From: Limnohabitans sp. JirII-31
GTDB lineage: Bacteria; Pseudomonadota; Gammaproteobacteria; Burkholderiales; Burkholderiaceae_C
Direction of reading: 5' to 3'
NCBI RefSeq assembly: GCF_002778315.1
Contig: NZ_NESA01000002.1
Location: forward strand, 1-64,000
DNA: 64,000 nt
Part shown: one piece after another, positions 1 through 8,350 of the stretch
Layout: each line of letters begins with the position of its first letter
Position numbering within the stretch: position 1 is the stretch's first letter
Notes under the pieces: model-generated
What the model saw: the letters and a program-made list of their open reading frames with translations, nothing else
Database searches by the model: none
Told to the model about the DNA's origin: nothing
Position numbers and translations under genes: made by a program

Positions 1-1
1 G

Positions 2-103
2 ACCCTGAAAGTCAGCGAGCCGCCCAAGCGCAGCGCGGGCATCAAAGTGGCCGACGTGGCCGCTCTGGTGGACAAGCTCAAAAACGACGCCAAAGTTATC
101 TAA
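2..103 (+). CDS. etfB: Electron transfer flavoprotein beta subunit, C-terminal fragment
   Basis: Only the last 33 codons are in the window. The frame runs from base 2 to a TAA at 101-103 and encodes a tail with the segment SEPPKRSAGIKV followed by VADVAALVDKLKNDA, which is typical of the C-terminus of EtfB. EtfB binds AMP and forms with EtfA the FAD-carrying heterodimer that passes electrons from acyl-CoA dehydrogenases to ETF-ubiquinone oxidoreductase. The etfA gene follows 32 bases downstream on the same strand, the usual etfBA order, so one transcript is expected. The start lies outside the window. Confidence 0.88.
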   Translation, partial: TLKVSEPPKRSAGIKVADVAALVDKLKNDAKVI

Positions 104-135
104 GCACACGCAGAACCGATCAAGGACCACACACC

Positions 136-1068
136 ATGACATCTCTCGTCATTGCAGAACACGACAACGCCAGCATCAAGGCGTCTACCCTCAACACCGT
201 CACCGCAGCCCTGACCATGGGCGGTGACGTGCACGTGCTGGTCGCGGGCCACCACGCAGCGGGCGCAGCAGCAGCCGCAGCCCAAATTGCTGGCGTGGCC
301 AAAGTGCTGCACGCCGATGGCGCCACCCTGGCCGACGGCCTGGCAGAAAACGTGGCCGCCCAAGTGCTGGCTGTGGCAGCCAGCTACAGCCACATTCTGT
401 TTCCGGCCACCGCAGGTGGCAAAAACGTGGCACCCCGCGTAGCTGCGCTGTTGGATGTGGGGCAAATCAGCGACATCACCCGCGTGGACAGCCCCGACAC
501 CTTTGAGCGGCCCATTTATGCGGGCAACGCCATGGCCACGGTGCAGTCGACAGACGCCACCAAGGTGATCACCGTGCGCACCACAGGCTTTGATGCGGCA
601 GCCGCCACCGGTGGCTCCGCCAGCACCGACAGCGTGGCGGCAGTGGCTGACTCGGGCCAAAGCAGCTTTGTGGGGCGTGAAGTCACCAAGAGCGACCGCC
701 CTGAGTTGACCGCGGCCAAGATCATTGTGTCGGGTGGCCGCGCTTTGGGCAGCGCTGAAAAGTTCAACGAAGTGATGACGCCGCTGGCCGACAAGCTGGG
801 CGCGGCCTTGGGAGCCAGCCGTGCGGCGGTGGACGCGGGCTACGCGCCCAACGACTGGCAGGTGGGCCAAACGGGCAAGATCGTGGCACCGCAGTTGTAT
901 GTGGCGTGTGGCATCAGTGGGGCCATTCAACACTTGGCGGGCATGAAAGACAGCAAGGTGATCGTGGCGATCAACAAAGACCCCGAGGCACCGATCTTCA
1001 GCGTGGCGGACTTTGGCCTGGAGGCCGACTTGTTCACCGCTGTGCCCGAGCTGGTCGCAGCGCTGTAA
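136..1068 (+). CDS. etfA: Electron transfer flavoprotein alpha subunit
   Basis: The 310-residue protein has the normal length for bacterial EtfA. It begins MTSLVIAEHDNASIK, has an N-terminal alpha/beta nucleotide-binding-like domain (about 1-190), and a C-terminal FAD domain with the segment IIVSGGRALGSAEKF, then VGQTGKIVAPQLY and CGISGAIQHLAGMK, all hallmarks of the ETF alpha FAD site. It should carry the FAD of the ETF heterodimer in the cytoplasm and deliver electrons to the quinone pool during fatty-acid and amino-acid oxidation. It lies directly behind etfB. The ATG at 136 is the first in frame and gives full length. Confidence 0.96.
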   Translation: MTSLVIAEHDNASIKASTLNTVTAALTMGGDVHVLVAGHHAAGAAAAAAQIAGVAKVLHADGATLADGLAENVAAQVLAVAASYSHILFPATAGGKNVAPRVAALLDVGQISDITRVDSPDTFERPIYAGNAMATVQSTDATKVITVRTTGFDAAAATGGSASTDSVAAVADSGQSSFVGREVTKSDRPELTAAKIIVSGGRALGSAEKFNEVMTPLADKLGAALGASRAAVDAGYAPNDWQVGQTGKIVAPQLYVACGISGAIQHLAGMKDSKVIVAINKDPEAPIFSVADFGLEADLFTAVPELVAAL

Positions 1069-1099
1069 GTGGGGTAGCTCGGTGGTGTAATTCACCGCT

Positions 1100-2260
1100 A
1101 TGTCATCTTCTCGTTCGTCTTTGGCGGTCCGTTGGACGTGGCTGCGCCGCCTTTGGCCTGCGGCCCTCAGCACCACGCCGCAAGAGCGCTTGCGTGCGCT
1201 GGCAGGTTTGGGTCTGGGGGTGTTGGTCACTGCTTGGGTCAGCCACTGGCTGGCTGGCACCGCTGGCTTGTGGTTGGTCGCACCCATTGGGGCCAGCGCC
1301 TTGCTGGTGTTTGCCGCGCCGTCGAGTCCTTTGGCACAGCCTTGGGCAGTGGTAGGGGGTAACACTTTGTCAGCGTTGGTGGGGGTGGCGTGTGTCAGCC
1401 TCATGCCTGACCCCACCCTGGCAGGGGCGTTGGCGGTGACCTTGGCCTTTGCCTTGATGACGGTGTTGCGTTGCTTGCACCCCCCAGGTGGTGCGGTCGC
1501 TTTGCTGGTGGTGTTGAGCCAAAGCCATGCCTGGTCGTTTGCACTGTTTCCCGTCCTCACCAACTCTTTGCTGCTGGTGTGGGTGGGGGTGGTCTACAAC
1601 AGCTGGACGGGGCACCCCTATCCGCACCAGCAAATGGCACAACCGTCGGTGTCTGAAGACAACGGCGCGGTGAGCCGTTTCACGCGTGCCGATTTGGACA
1701 CGGCACTGGCGCACTACAACCAAGTGCTGGATGTGAGTCCTGATGATTTGATTGACTTGTTGCGTCACGCCGAGTCCGCCGCTTACCAGCGGACTCTGGG
1801 GGAGTTGCGTTGCCAAGACATCATGACACCCAACCCCACGGTGGTGGAGTTTGGCACCGCCTTGCGTGAAGCCTGGGATTTGATGCGCCGCCTCAACATC
1901 AAAGCGCTGCCTGTGATCGACAAGGCGCGCCGTGTGGTGGGCATCGTGACGGTGGCCGATTTTTTGCGTCATGCGCGGCTGGATGAACACACCGGGTTGG
2001 CGGGGCGTTTGCACAGCATGCTCAAGCCCTCAGGCCTGGTCGAGACCGAGCACGCCGAGGTGGTGGGCCAGATCATGACGCGTCAGGTGCGTGTGGCCAG
2101 TGCCTCGCGCCATGCGGTGGATTTGTTGCCGCTGTTTTCAACGGCGGGTCACCACCATCTGCCCATCATTGACGAACACCAGCGCTTGGTGGGTATCTTG
2201 ACGCAGACCGATTTGGTCAAAGCTCTGGGGCGTGCAGTGCAGCCGCCTTTGCAGGCCTGA
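1100..2260 (+). CDS. HPP-family membrane protein with C-terminal CBS domain pair
   Basis: This 386-residue protein joins two parts. The N-terminal half (about 30-175) has four to five hydrophobic segments and the motif LHPPGGA that names the HPP family of inner-membrane proteins. The C-terminal half has two CBS domains: one starting near residue 237 with DIMTPNPTVVE and IKALPVID, the second near 323 with QIMTRQVRVA and HHLPIIDEHQRLVG. CBS pairs usually sense adenine nucleotides, and HPP proteins have been linked to anion (nitrite) transport in plants and cyanobacteria. The substrate here is unknown. It follows etfA by 31 bases on the same strand and could be cotranscribed. Confidence 0.85.
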   Translation: MSSSRSSLAVRWTWLRRLWPAALSTTPQERLRALAGLGLGVLVTAWVSHWLAGTAGLWLVAPIGASALLVFAAPSSPLAQPWAVVGGNTLSALVGVACVSLMPDPTLAGALAVTLAFALMTVLRCLHPPGGAVALLVVLSQSHAWSFALFPVLTNSLLLVWVGVVYNSWTGHPYPHQQMAQPSVSEDNGAVSRFTRADLDTALAHYNQVLDVSPDDLIDLLRHAESAAYQRTLGELRCQDIMTPNPTVVEFGTALREAWDLMRRLNIKALPVIDKARRVVGIVTVADFLRHARLDEHTGLAGRLHSMLKPSGLVETEHAEVVGQIMTRQVRVASASRHAVDLLPLFSTAGHHHLPIIDEHQRLVGILTQTDLVKALGRAVQPPLQA

Positions 2261-2262
2261 GG

Positions 2263-2793
2263 TCACATCAAGACCGAAAATGCCACAGCCCCCACGGGCG
2301 ATGCCCAGTGGTCCACCAGTTCGGCCACCATGGTCCGTGTGGTGCGCAGTTGCGCACCTGAACGGTCCAAATAGCGCCATGCCAAGGCTTCGTCGATGGC
2401 GTGGCCTGCGCCACAAGCATCTTGCATGACATGAACTTCAAACCCGTGGTCCAGTGCCTGGATGGCCGGCCCTACAAGATGGCTTTCTGTAGTTGCGCCC
2501 GCGATCACAAAATGGCGTTTTTGGGTGGCAAGACAAGCCTGTTTGAAACATGGGCCGTCCCATGTCGTCATCACATGGCTGTGGTGACGGCCTGTGGGGT
2601 GAGCTGAGTTTTGAGGACGCAGGCAGATGATGGGCATGCCTGTGCCGATGGCAAATTGATGCAAAACGCAGGTGTTGTGTTTGAGTGCTTGCAAAGACGT
2701 TTGACCGTGCCATACAGGGTGGTTGGTTGGCTCATCGATCAAGATCAAGGCGGTGTTGCCGATGTCGGGTGACTGTGTGGTGGTGTGTTGCAT
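2263..2793 (-). CDS. Isochorismatase-like (YcaC-type) hydrolase, nucleophile Cys absent
   Basis: A 176-residue protein starting at MQHTTTQ. The fold is recognised from the first beta strand with the conserved aspartate (ALILIDEP, Asp20), the WDGPCF and ATQKRHFVIAG segments that match YcaC-type cysteine hydrolases, and the later GFEVHVMQDACGA strand. At the position where the family has its catalytic Cys (consensus TxVC), this protein reads TTESHL, so a His (about residue 105) stands in place of Cys. It may be inactive or use different chemistry. It is the last gene of a minus-strand operon after a membrane protein and a pirin. The start at 2793 leaves an 11-base gap to the pirin stop. An upstream extension is possible but would overlap pirin. 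Confidence 0.75.
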   Translation of the reverse strand: MQHTTTQSPDIGNTALILIDEPTNHPVWHGQTSLQALKHNTCVLHQFAIGTGMPIICLRPQNSAHPTGRHHSHVMTTWDGPCFKQACLATQKRHFVIAGATTESHLVGPAIQALDHGFEVHVMQDACGAGHAIDEALAWRYLDRSGAQLRTTRTMVAELVDHWASPVGAVAFSVLM

Positions 2794-2804
2794 GAACGAT
2801 GTCC

Positions 2805-3635
2805 TCAAGGCCGCTGCGGGGGGAGCGTTGGCTGAAGGGCGGCAATGCGCTGCAGCCCTTGGTGCAGTGCTTCGCGCGAGGTGTGGACCGAGTGCGGCCC
2901 GAGCACCAAGTGGTAGGGATGTTGGGCAGCAGAGCCCAACAGGAAGGTGCAATCGCCCAGTGCAGTGAAAGTGATCGGGTCATGGCCTGCCTCAAACATC
3001 GCGAGCTCTGAATGCAAGCGTTCGTCGTTGGCTTGCAGGGTTCCGGTGCGTGCAAAGGTCCAAGCGAGGTCATGCGAGATGGGCGGTTGGTAGTGCCACG
3101 ATTGCCCATTGTTCAACTGCACCCAGAAGTAGTTGGCGTCGATCGGTGCCTGTATGGGGCTGATGGCCTGACCGTACTGTCCCAGCAATACTGTCACGGG
3201 TCCGTCGACAGGAACTTCGCGCGCTTGGATGAAAGATGCGCTGGGCGCTTGGTGTTCATGAGCAGGGGGCAGCGCAAACCAGACTTGAAAACCTTGCGCA
3301 GCGTCGGTGTTCAAGGGCGTTGCACGGTGCCAGATGCCTGCACCTGCCACCATCCATTCGATGCCACCGCGGCGGACGATGTCGGTTTGTCCGCTGGAGG
3401 TTTGATGCTGGATGTCAAACGTCAGCGGGTAGGTGAGCGTGGCAATGCCAGAGTGTGGATGAAACCCAAATTGAGGTCCGGCACCACCTTCGATGTTCAC
3501 ATGGTCTAAGAACACAAAAGGTTTGAGCAGCGCACCCAAGTCGTTGGGGCTCATCAATCGGGTGATGGGGCCATGGCGTTGGCCTGAGGTGCGTGTGACG
3601 ATGCGTCGTTGCATCATGGGGGTGTGCGTTGGCAT
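2805..3635 (-). CDS. Pirin-family bicupin protein
   Basis: The 276-residue protein has the pirin N-terminal cupin, seen in FVFLDHVNIEGG, FGFHPHSGIATLTYPL and GIEWMVAGAGIWHRA, and the C-terminal cupin region ending in FTALGDCTFLLG. The HPHSG segment supplies metal-binding histidines. Pirins are Fe-binding bicupins. Some have quercetinase activity and others act as redox-sensing cofactors, and the sequence alone does not choose between these. The ATG at 3635 was chosen because it starts just past the stop of the upstream membrane protein (3649). An in-frame ATG at 3677 would overlap it. It lies in an apparent three-gene operon with the membrane protein and a YcaC-like hydrolase. Confidence 0.9.
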   Translation of the reverse strand: MPTHTPMMQRRIVTRTSGQRHGPITRLMSPNDLGALLKPFVFLDHVNIEGGAGPQFGFHPHSGIATLTYPLTFDIQHQTSSGQTDIVRRGGIEWMVAGAGIWHRATPLNTDAAQGFQVWFALPPAHEHQAPSASFIQAREVPVDGPVTVLLGQYGQAISPIQAPIDANYFWVQLNNGQSWHYQPPISHDLAWTFARTGTLQANDERLHSELAMFEAGHDPITFTALGDCTFLLGSAAQHPYHLVLGPHSVHTSREALHQGLQRIAALQPTLPPQRP

Positions 3636-3648
3636 GAAACGGGCTGCC

Positions 3649-4137
3649 TCAACGGCGCTTGAACGGGGGCAAACCAAACGGCGTGATAAGAATGGCCAAA
3701 AACCAAATCACGGGGCCACTGATGCTTTCCAGGCTGAAGGCAATCACGCCCGAGGTCACCATCGCCAGCAAAAAGGTCATGTCTGCAATGCCAATGATGG
3801 CCACGCCTAAAAAGTAGCCCAGCCATGAGGCTTGCGTCCAGATGAGCCAAGCCACCACGAGGCCCAAGACACCATAGCCACCGACGTCTAAGCAGAAGTT
3901 CAGCAGCAACTGGCCTTGCGCGTAGGCGGTGGCGGCGTCTTGGGTATGTTGGAAGGCGTTGTGGGGTACCCGGCTGCCGCCAACGACCATGTTCCAAAGG
4001 CCTGGCGTACCTTGGCTCAGGTATTGGTGGATGCCCTCGTAGCCCACCCAGATGTGCAAGATGGACCAAAGCAAAAAGAGCATGGCGCCAACTTTGGCGG
4101 CAGGTCCGGCAACAGGATGTGTGGCTGTATTCGTCAT
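3649..4137 (-). CDS. Small four-helix inner-membrane protein of unknown function
   Basis: A 162-residue protein with about four hydrophobic segments (near 14-35, 80-100, 102-125 and 135-155) and no recognised catalytic motif. The start at 4137 is supported by an AAGGA ribosome-binding site eight bases upstream (minus strand). A longer frame reaches 4158 but lacks such a site. It is the first gene of a probable operon with pirin and a YcaC-like hydrolase and is divergent from a LysR-type regulator. A perfect inverted repeat lies just before its ribosome-binding site. I do not recognise the family. Context suggests a membrane partner of the pirin module. Confidence 0.7.
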   Translation of the reverse strand: MTNTATHPVAGPAAKVGAMLFLLWSILHIWVGYEGIHQYLSQGTPGLWNMVVGGSRVPHNAFQHTQDAATAYAQGQLLLNFCLDVGGYGVLGLVVAWLIWTQASWLGYFLGVAIIGIADMTFLLAMVTSGVIAFSLESISGPVIWFLAILITPFGLPPFKRR

Positions 4138-4151
4138 GAAAAGTCCTTGTA

Positions 4152-4169
4152 AATTCACGTCAGTGAATT
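4152..4169. promoter_or_regulatory. Inverted repeat, candidate LysR-regulator operator
   Basis: AATTCAC-GTCA-GTGAATT is a perfect 7-bp inverted repeat around a 4-base centre, in the 104-base gap between the divergent membrane protein (start 4137) and the LysR gene (start 4242). It contains a T-N11-A core (T4154 to A4166) as LysR-type operators do. It lies immediately upstream of the AAGGA ribosome-binding site of the minus-strand operon, so a bound protein could control that operon. Binding is inferred. Confidence 0.5.
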
Positions 4170-4241
4170 GTCTTTTGCAACTTATATGGGATAAATATGC
4201 TTAAATGATTTTTATTGATGCATATGCGGAGTAATAAGACC

Positions 4242-5138
4242 GTGGAAATTTTCAAAAACATGCACGTGTTTGTAGAGGTCGCCAAGGGCAGCAGCTTTCG
4301 GCGTGCGGGCGATGTGTTGGGCATGCCCAGCTCCACCGTGTCACGCCGCATCGCCGAGTTGGAGCGTGAGGTGGGTTTACGCTTGTTCCATCGCACCACG
4401 CGGCGCGTGGATTTGACGGAGGCTGGCAAAACCTACTTCGACAACTGCCAGCGCATCGTGCAAGAGGCAGAGCTGGCCCACCTGGAGTTGGCCAGTTTGC
4501 ATGCCAAGCCCAGTGGGTTGATTCGGGCGTCCATGCCGGTGGATTTCAGCGTGATGTACATCAGCAAGGTGTTGACTGAGTTTGGTGTGGTGTACCCAGA
4601 CATTCAGTTTGCGTTAGACCTCAACCCAGGACAGTCGAATTTGCTGACCGACGGGGTCGACTTTGCCATCCGAATGGGCCCCCCCAAAGACAACCATTTG
4701 ATTGCCAGACAGATGGCCACTTTGAAAACGGGTTTGTATGCGTCACCTGGGTATTTGGCGCAGCACGGCACGCCTGAACAGCCACAAGACTTGTTGGCTC
4801 ACCAATGTTTACGCATGCGAGACGCGCCTTGGGTGTTGACGCGTGCCACAGATGGTCACAGCGAATCGGTGCGTGTTCACGGTCGTGTGATGGCCAACAA
4901 CTTTGGAATGCTGCGCAATTTGGCTTTGGCGGGTGAGGGCATCATGATGAATGGCGAAAAAATGTTTCAGTCCGACCGTGACAGCCATGTGTTGGTGCGT
5001 GTCTTGCCAGAGTGGGACATGCCTTCGGTGCCGGTTTATGTCTTGACAGCGACGCGTTTATTGCCAGCCAAGGTGCGCGTCTTCATTGATTTTTTAATGA
5101 CAAAAATCAACGACGTTGAATTGCCGGTGACGCCTTAG
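4242..5138 (+). CDS. LysR-family transcriptional regulator
   Basis: An N-terminal winged helix-turn-helix (FVEVAKGSSFRRAGDVLG, SSTVSRRIAELEREVGLRLFHRTTRR) is followed by a LysR-type effector domain. The segment LTEAGKTYFDNC is typical of the family linker. I chose the GTG at 4242 because a GGAG lies at 4228-4231, ten bases before it. In-frame ATGs at 4218 and 4224 lack an obvious ribosome-binding site. The GTG start gives 298 residues, the usual length. It is divergent from the membrane protein-pirin-hydrolase operon and is its likely regulator. Its last four bases overlap the convergent yggT-family gene. Confidence 0.92.
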   Translation: MEIFKNMHVFVEVAKGSSFRRAGDVLGMPSSTVSRRIAELEREVGLRLFHRTTRRVDLTEAGKTYFDNCQRIVQEAELAHLELASLHAKPSGLIRASMPVDFSVMYISKVLTEFGVVYPDIQFALDLNPGQSNLLTDGVDFAIRMGPPKDNHLIARQMATLKTGLYASPGYLAQHGTPEQPQDLLAHQCLRMRDAPWVLTRATDGHSESVRVHGRVMANNFGMLRNLALAGEGIMMNGEKMFQSDRDSHVLVRVLPEWDMPSVPVYVLTATRLLPAKVRVFIDFLMTKINDVELPVTP

Positions 5139-5683
5139 GTGCCGAGATGGCGCAGCACAATCTCAAGGACTTGCAACAGCACCAGCAACGCCAGGGGCGA
5201 CAAGTCCACGCCACCGATTTGTGGGATGACGCGACGCAAAGGTTGCAACATGGGCTCGACCAATTGGCCCAAGGCATAGCCCACATCTGAACCAGCGCGT
5301 ACCCACGACAGCATGGCATAGATGAGTACCAGCCACACCAGGCTGGAGAGGGCCAGGTTGAGCAACTCCAAGCACGACATGACCAGCAGGTCCACCCAAT
5401 AGGGGATGTGCCCCATCATCAAACCCAGCAGCACAAATTTCGCCAGCACCAAGGCATAGGCGGCCAACAAACTGGCGGTGTCTAAGCGACCGATGGCAGG
5501 CACCGAGCGGCGCAAGGGCAGCACCAACCAGTTGGTCATGGCAAAGACAAACGGTGCCAGTGGGTTACCTGCACGCGCTGACAGGTTGATGCGCATGAGG
5601 TGCATGTACATGCGCAACAAGCAAGTGCCCGCCACCAAGCCCACGGCGACTTGCAGCAAGAGTGAGAAAATTTGAATCAGCAT
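5135..5683 (-). CDS. YggT-family membrane protein
   Basis: The 182-residue protein contains two YGGT repeats, each with two membrane spans: one near the N-terminus (about 1-85, including [17 protein letters not shown]) and one in the second half (about 105-182, including [20 protein letters not shown] followed by [16 protein letters not shown]). The second repeat carries the conserved PLRR-IP-GGVDLSP signature. YggT/CcmB-like proteins are small inner-membrane proteins linked to osmotic tolerance and cell division, with no defined biochemical activity. Start at ATG 5683; an earlier ATG at 5710 would extend into the upstream gap. It is convergent with the LysR gene, overlapping by four bases. 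Confidence 0.9.
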   Translation of the reverse strand: MLIQIFSLLLQVAVGLVAGTCLLRMYMHLMRINLSARAGNPLAPFVFAMTNWLVLPLRRSVPAIGRLDTASLLAAYALVLAKFVLLGLMMGHIPYWVDLLVMSCLELLNLALSSLVWLVLIYAMLSWVRAGSDVGYALGQLVEPMLQPLRRVIPQIGGVDLSPLALLVLLQVLEIVLRHLGT

Positions 5684-5744
5684 GCCGAGGAGTTTAGTGC
5701 CCTCAGGCAAAATTTCAGCCTACTCTTGTTGCGAAAGCCTCCCC

Positions 5745-6311
5745 ATGAAACAACTGCCGCGCTTGATCTTTGCCAGTCGCTGGATTCAATTGCCTTTGTA
5801 CCTGGGCCTGATTGCAGCGCAGGCCGTGTTTGTGTTCCATTTCTGGGTGGAGTTGGTGCACTTGGTGGAGGCCTCGTTTGGCAGCCAGACGGCCATCACC
5901 GCACTGGTCAACGCGATTGGCTACAAGTCCGACATCGCCATCACCCATTTGAACGAGTCGATCATCATGTTGGTGGTGCTGGGCTTGATCGATGTGGTGA
6001 TGATCTCCAACCTGTTGGTGATGGTCATCGTGGGCGGCTACGACACCTTTGTCTCGCGCATGTACCTCGAAGACCACCCTGATGAACCCGAGTGGCTGAG
6101 CCACGTGAACGCGTCGGTACTGAAAGTGAAGTTGGGCACGGCCATCATTGGCATCTCGTCCATCCACTTGCTCAAGACCTTCATCAACGCCGCCAACTAC
6201 GACGAAAAAGTGTTGCTGTGGCAAACCGTGATTCACATCACCTTCTTGTTGAGCGCTTTGGCGATTGCCTATGTCGACCGCTTGACCCGTCACACCCCCG
6301 ACAGCCATTGA
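5745..6311 (+). CDS. UPF0114 / YqhA-family inner-membrane protein
   Basis: A 188-residue protein starting [23 protein letters not shown]. It has about four membrane helices and the conserved blocks of the YqhA/TIGR00645 family: [29 protein letters not shown] and the highly conserved [10 protein letters not shown], then [23 protein letters not shown]. The family is found across proteobacteria and its function is unknown. It is divergent from the yggT-family gene (61 bases between starts) and lies upstream of DUF2889 and queC on the same strand, so one transcript is plausible. Confidence 0.9.
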   Translation: MKQLPRLIFASRWIQLPLYLGLIAAQAVFVFHFWVELVHLVEASFGSQTAITALVNAIGYKSDIAITHLNESIIMLVVLGLIDVVMISNLLVMVIVGGYDTFVSRMYLEDHPDEPEWLSHVNASVLKVKLGTAIIGISSIHLLKTFINAANYDEKVLLWQTVIHITFLLSALAIAYVDRLTRHTPDSH

Positions 6312-6327
6312 CTTTGAAAGTGCCTCC

Positions 6328-6894
6328 GTGCCATTACCTGCTTCTCAACCCCGCACCCTGGCACACACCCGCCAAGTGAGTTACCAAGGCTTTCGCCGTG
6401 ACGATGGCCTGTGGGACATCGAAGGCCATCTGTGCGACACCAAGCCGCAAGCGTTTCACATTCAAGGTGAGGGCACTTGGCAAGCCGATGAGCCGATCCA
6501 TGACATGCGCATCCGCGTCACGGTGAATGCGCAGTTGGTCATTCAGGAGATTGCCGTCGCCATGGACAGCGTGCCGCACGGTGAATGCCCGCCAGCCCAA
6601 GAGCCCATGCAGCAGATGGTCGGTTGCACCATGGGGGCGGGTTGGCGACGTGCGATTGACGAGCGTTTGGGCAACGCCAAGGGCTGCACCCATCTGCGCG
6701 AACTCTTGTTCAACATGGCCACTGCTGCGTTTCAAACCATCACCTCCAATTTCGGACAAACCCAGCCCGATGTGCCGCCGCCTCATCTGGGGCGCTGTTT
6801 GTCATGGGGCTTTGAGAGCCCATTGGTGGCGCGTCAATACCCCATGTTTTTCAAATGGCAACCCAAGAAGCCACCCACGAGCACTGCACCATGA
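6328..6894 (+). CDS. DUF2889 domain protein
   Basis: The 188-residue protein matches the DUF2889 family by length and by the blocks [26 protein letters not shown], and [18 protein letters not shown] followed by GCTHLRELL. No catalytic function is known for the family. No signal peptide or membrane span is visible, so it should be cytoplasmic. The start is a GTG at 6328, 16 bases after the preceding stop, without a strong ribosome-binding site. Its stop overlaps the queC start in an ATGA arrangement, which points to translational coupling with queC. Confidence 0.82.
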   Translation: MPLPASQPRTLAHTRQVSYQGFRRDDGLWDIEGHLCDTKPQAFHIQGEGTWQADEPIHDMRIRVTVNAQLVIQEIAVAMDSVPHGECPPAQEPMQQMVGCTMGAGWRRAIDERLGNAKGCTHLRELLFNMATAAFQTITSNFGQTQPDVPPPHLGRCLSWGFESPLVARQYPMFFKWQPKKPPTSTAP

Positions 6895-7628
6895 CTTTCA
6901 CGCCACATCGCCCCATTCACCGCAACGCCCTGGTTTTGTTCTCGGGCGGGCAAGACTCCACCACCTGCTTGGCGCACGCGCTGTCGCAGTACGAACGGGT
7001 GGAGACCTTGGCGTTTGATTACCGGCAACGCCACCACGTGGAGTTGGAAGCACGGCTGAATGTGTTGCAACACATCAAGACCACCTTCCCCCAATGGGCG
7101 CACAAATTGGGTGAAGACCATTTGCTGGACTTGGCGGTGCTGGGTCAGGTGAGCGAAACCTCGCTGACGCGCGACATGGTGTTCAAGATGGAGGCGTCGG
7201 GCCTGCCCAACACCTTTGTGCCGGGCCGCAATTTGTTGTTCTTGACCTTGGCGGCAGCGCTGGCCTATCGACGCGATCTGGACGTGATCGTCACCGGTGT
7301 GTGCGAAACCGATTTTTCGGGCTACCCCGATTGCCGCGACGACACCATGAAGGCCATGCAAATTGCCTTGTCACTCGGCATGGACCGTCGCTTGTTGATT
7401 GAGACCCCGCTGATGTGGATCGACAAGGCGCAGACCTGGCAACTCGCACATGACTTGGGTGAGCGTGCGCAAACGGGAGGGGGCGATGCCTTGGTGCAAC
7501 TCATCGTCGAACAATCGCACACCTGCTACCTGGGGGACCGCACCCATCGCCATGACTGGGGCTATGGCTGCGGCACTTGCCCCGCTTGCGATTTGCGCGC
7601 CAAGGGGTGGGTGCGTTGGCAGGGTTAA
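6891..7628 (+). CDS. queC: 7-cyano-7-deazaguanine synthase QueC
   Basis: The 245-residue enzyme converts 7-carboxy-7-deazaguanine to preQ0 with ATP and ammonia, a step in queuosine tRNA modification. It shows the ATP-pyrophosphatase P-loop [10 protein letters not shown] (about 18-27), the FVPGRN block, the [15 protein letters not shown] segment, and a C-terminal zinc site with four Cys in SHTCYLG and [13 protein letters not shown]. All are QueC hallmarks. The ATG at 6891 overlaps the stop of the DUF2889 gene (ATGA). Other queuosine genes are not in the window. Its end overlaps the convergent hicB gene by four bases. Confidence 0.96.
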   Translation: MTFTPHRPIHRNALVLFSGGQDSTTCLAHALSQYERVETLAFDYRQRHHVELEARLNVLQHIKTTFPQWAHKLGEDHLLDLAVLGQVSETSLTRDMVFKMEASGLPNTFVPGRNLLFLTLAAALAYRRDLDVIVTGVCETDFSGYPDCRDDTMKAMQIALSLGMDRRLLIETPLMWIDKAQTWQLAHDLGERAQTGGGDALVQLIVEQSHTCYLGDRTHRHDWGYGCGTCPACDLRAKGWVRWQG

Positions 7629-8032
7629 GCTGGGTTGCGTCGTCCTAAACCTTCGGCGATCAAAGCCAGAACCAACGCGTTGAGCGACACGCCTTCAGTT
7701 TTTGCTCTTGCGGTCAGTTGCATGTGCATGGAGCGTGGAAGCCGAGCCAAGACTTTCCCCGATGCGGAGGCAGGGGTGAAATCATTCGCATTGAATGCAG
7801 GGGAAGGGATTTGTTGTCCCATATCCACCATGGCGCTGACCGTGGCAATAAATGCTTCTCGGCCATCGGCAATCGCTTCGAGCGCAGTTGCTCCATCGCC
7901 CATGACGCCAGGAATGTCGGGCATGGTGAACATGAAACCGCCCCCCTCAGCCGCATCAATGGGGCTGACAACATGGCTGTAGGCGTCGAAGGGAAATGCA
8001 GGTTTCGCTTTTGCTATGCGCTTAACGGTCAT
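7625..8032 (-). CDS. hicB: HicB-family antitoxin
   Basis: A 135-residue HicB protein. The N-terminal partial RNase-H fold is seen in [42 protein letters not shown]. The C-terminal part, [35 protein letters not shown], is a ribbon-helix-helix DNA-binding domain that normally autoregulates the hicAB operon. The gene looks intact. The upstream gene in the operon should be a HicA toxin, but only a gutted hicA is present (8036-8185). HicB may therefore persist as an orphan regulator or an anti-addiction remnant. Confidence 0.92.
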   Translation of the reverse strand: MTVKRIAKAKPAFPFDAYSHVVSPIDAAEGGGFMFTMPDIPGVMGDGATALEAIADGREAFIATVSAMVDMGQQIPSPAFNANDFTPASASGKVLARLPRSMHMQLTARAKTEGVSLNALVLALIAEGLGRRNPA

Positions 8033-8035
8033 GAC

Positions 8036-8185
8036 TTACTCCTGAATTTGATCGATCAACGCAACGAAGCGCTTGATGTAGATGGCCTTGATGGGCCGGT
8101 GGGCTGGAACGGTGAGCAGTCTTGCCATGACCCAGTCATTCGGGTTTTGGCGCATTGCATTGAGTAACTTGGTTGCCGTGTCCAT
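8036..8185 (-). pseudogene. hicA: hicA toxin gene with internal deletion of the catalytic core
   Basis: A 49-residue frame just upstream of hicB (3 bases between the stop and the hicB start). It begins MDTATKLLNAMRQNPNDW, like the N-terminus of one HicA subfamily, and ends TVPAHRPIKAIYIKRFVALID, like the HicA C-terminus. From memory of the family, full-length members have about 25-30 more residues between these blocks, including the glycine-rich G-S-H segment with the catalytic histidine of the dsRBD-like fold. That segment is missing, in frame. The product should therefore be unable to cleave mRNA. An alternative is a naturally very short unrelated peptide, but both ends match HicA well. Confidence 0.72.
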
Positions 8186-8242
8186 GGTTGCAATGATATC
8201 GCCGGTGATAGCAATTCGCAAGACAATAGGGCCGTGCTGGTA

Positions 8243-8269
8243 TGGCGTGGCGTGGCATGGCATGGCGTG
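8243..8269. repeat. Pentanucleotide tandem repeat TGGC(G/A)
   Basis: Five consecutive units read TGGCG, TGGCG, TGGCA, TGGCA, TGGCG, then TG. The tract lies upstream of the hicA remnant and overlaps the start of repeat copy A that flanks parDE. It is not in a convincing coding frame. It may be a slippage tract or a product of the rearrangement that built this island. Confidence 0.75.
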
Positions 8270-8333
8270 AGCTGGGCAGAGCATTCGCCCTGGGTCTACA
8301 CCACCTGAAGCACAAACTTCGGCGCTGCTGCCT
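8264..8333. repeat. Direct repeat copy A: diverged duplicate of the ABC-transporter gene 3' end
   Basis: This segment resembles 8939-9020. Shared blocks are GGCGTGAGCTG-GCAG-GC at the left and TACACCACCT-AAGCACAAAC-TTC at the right. The second copy has extra bases in the middle. On the minus strand the right block of copy B encodes the last residues KFVLEVV plus stop of the ABC transporter, and copy A encodes KFVLQVV plus stop. Copy A thus looks like a leftover 3' end of that gene. The parDE pair lies between the two copies. Confidence 0.75.
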
Positions 8334-8350
8334 TTCTGTGTGTTTAAGAT

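Noticed and set aside
100..1563. A 487-residue open frame antisense to etfA and the HPP gene
   Set aside because: It overlaps two well-supported genes on the other strand, and its peptide is His/Ala/Gly/Arg-rich as expected for antisense reading of high-G+C coding DNA.
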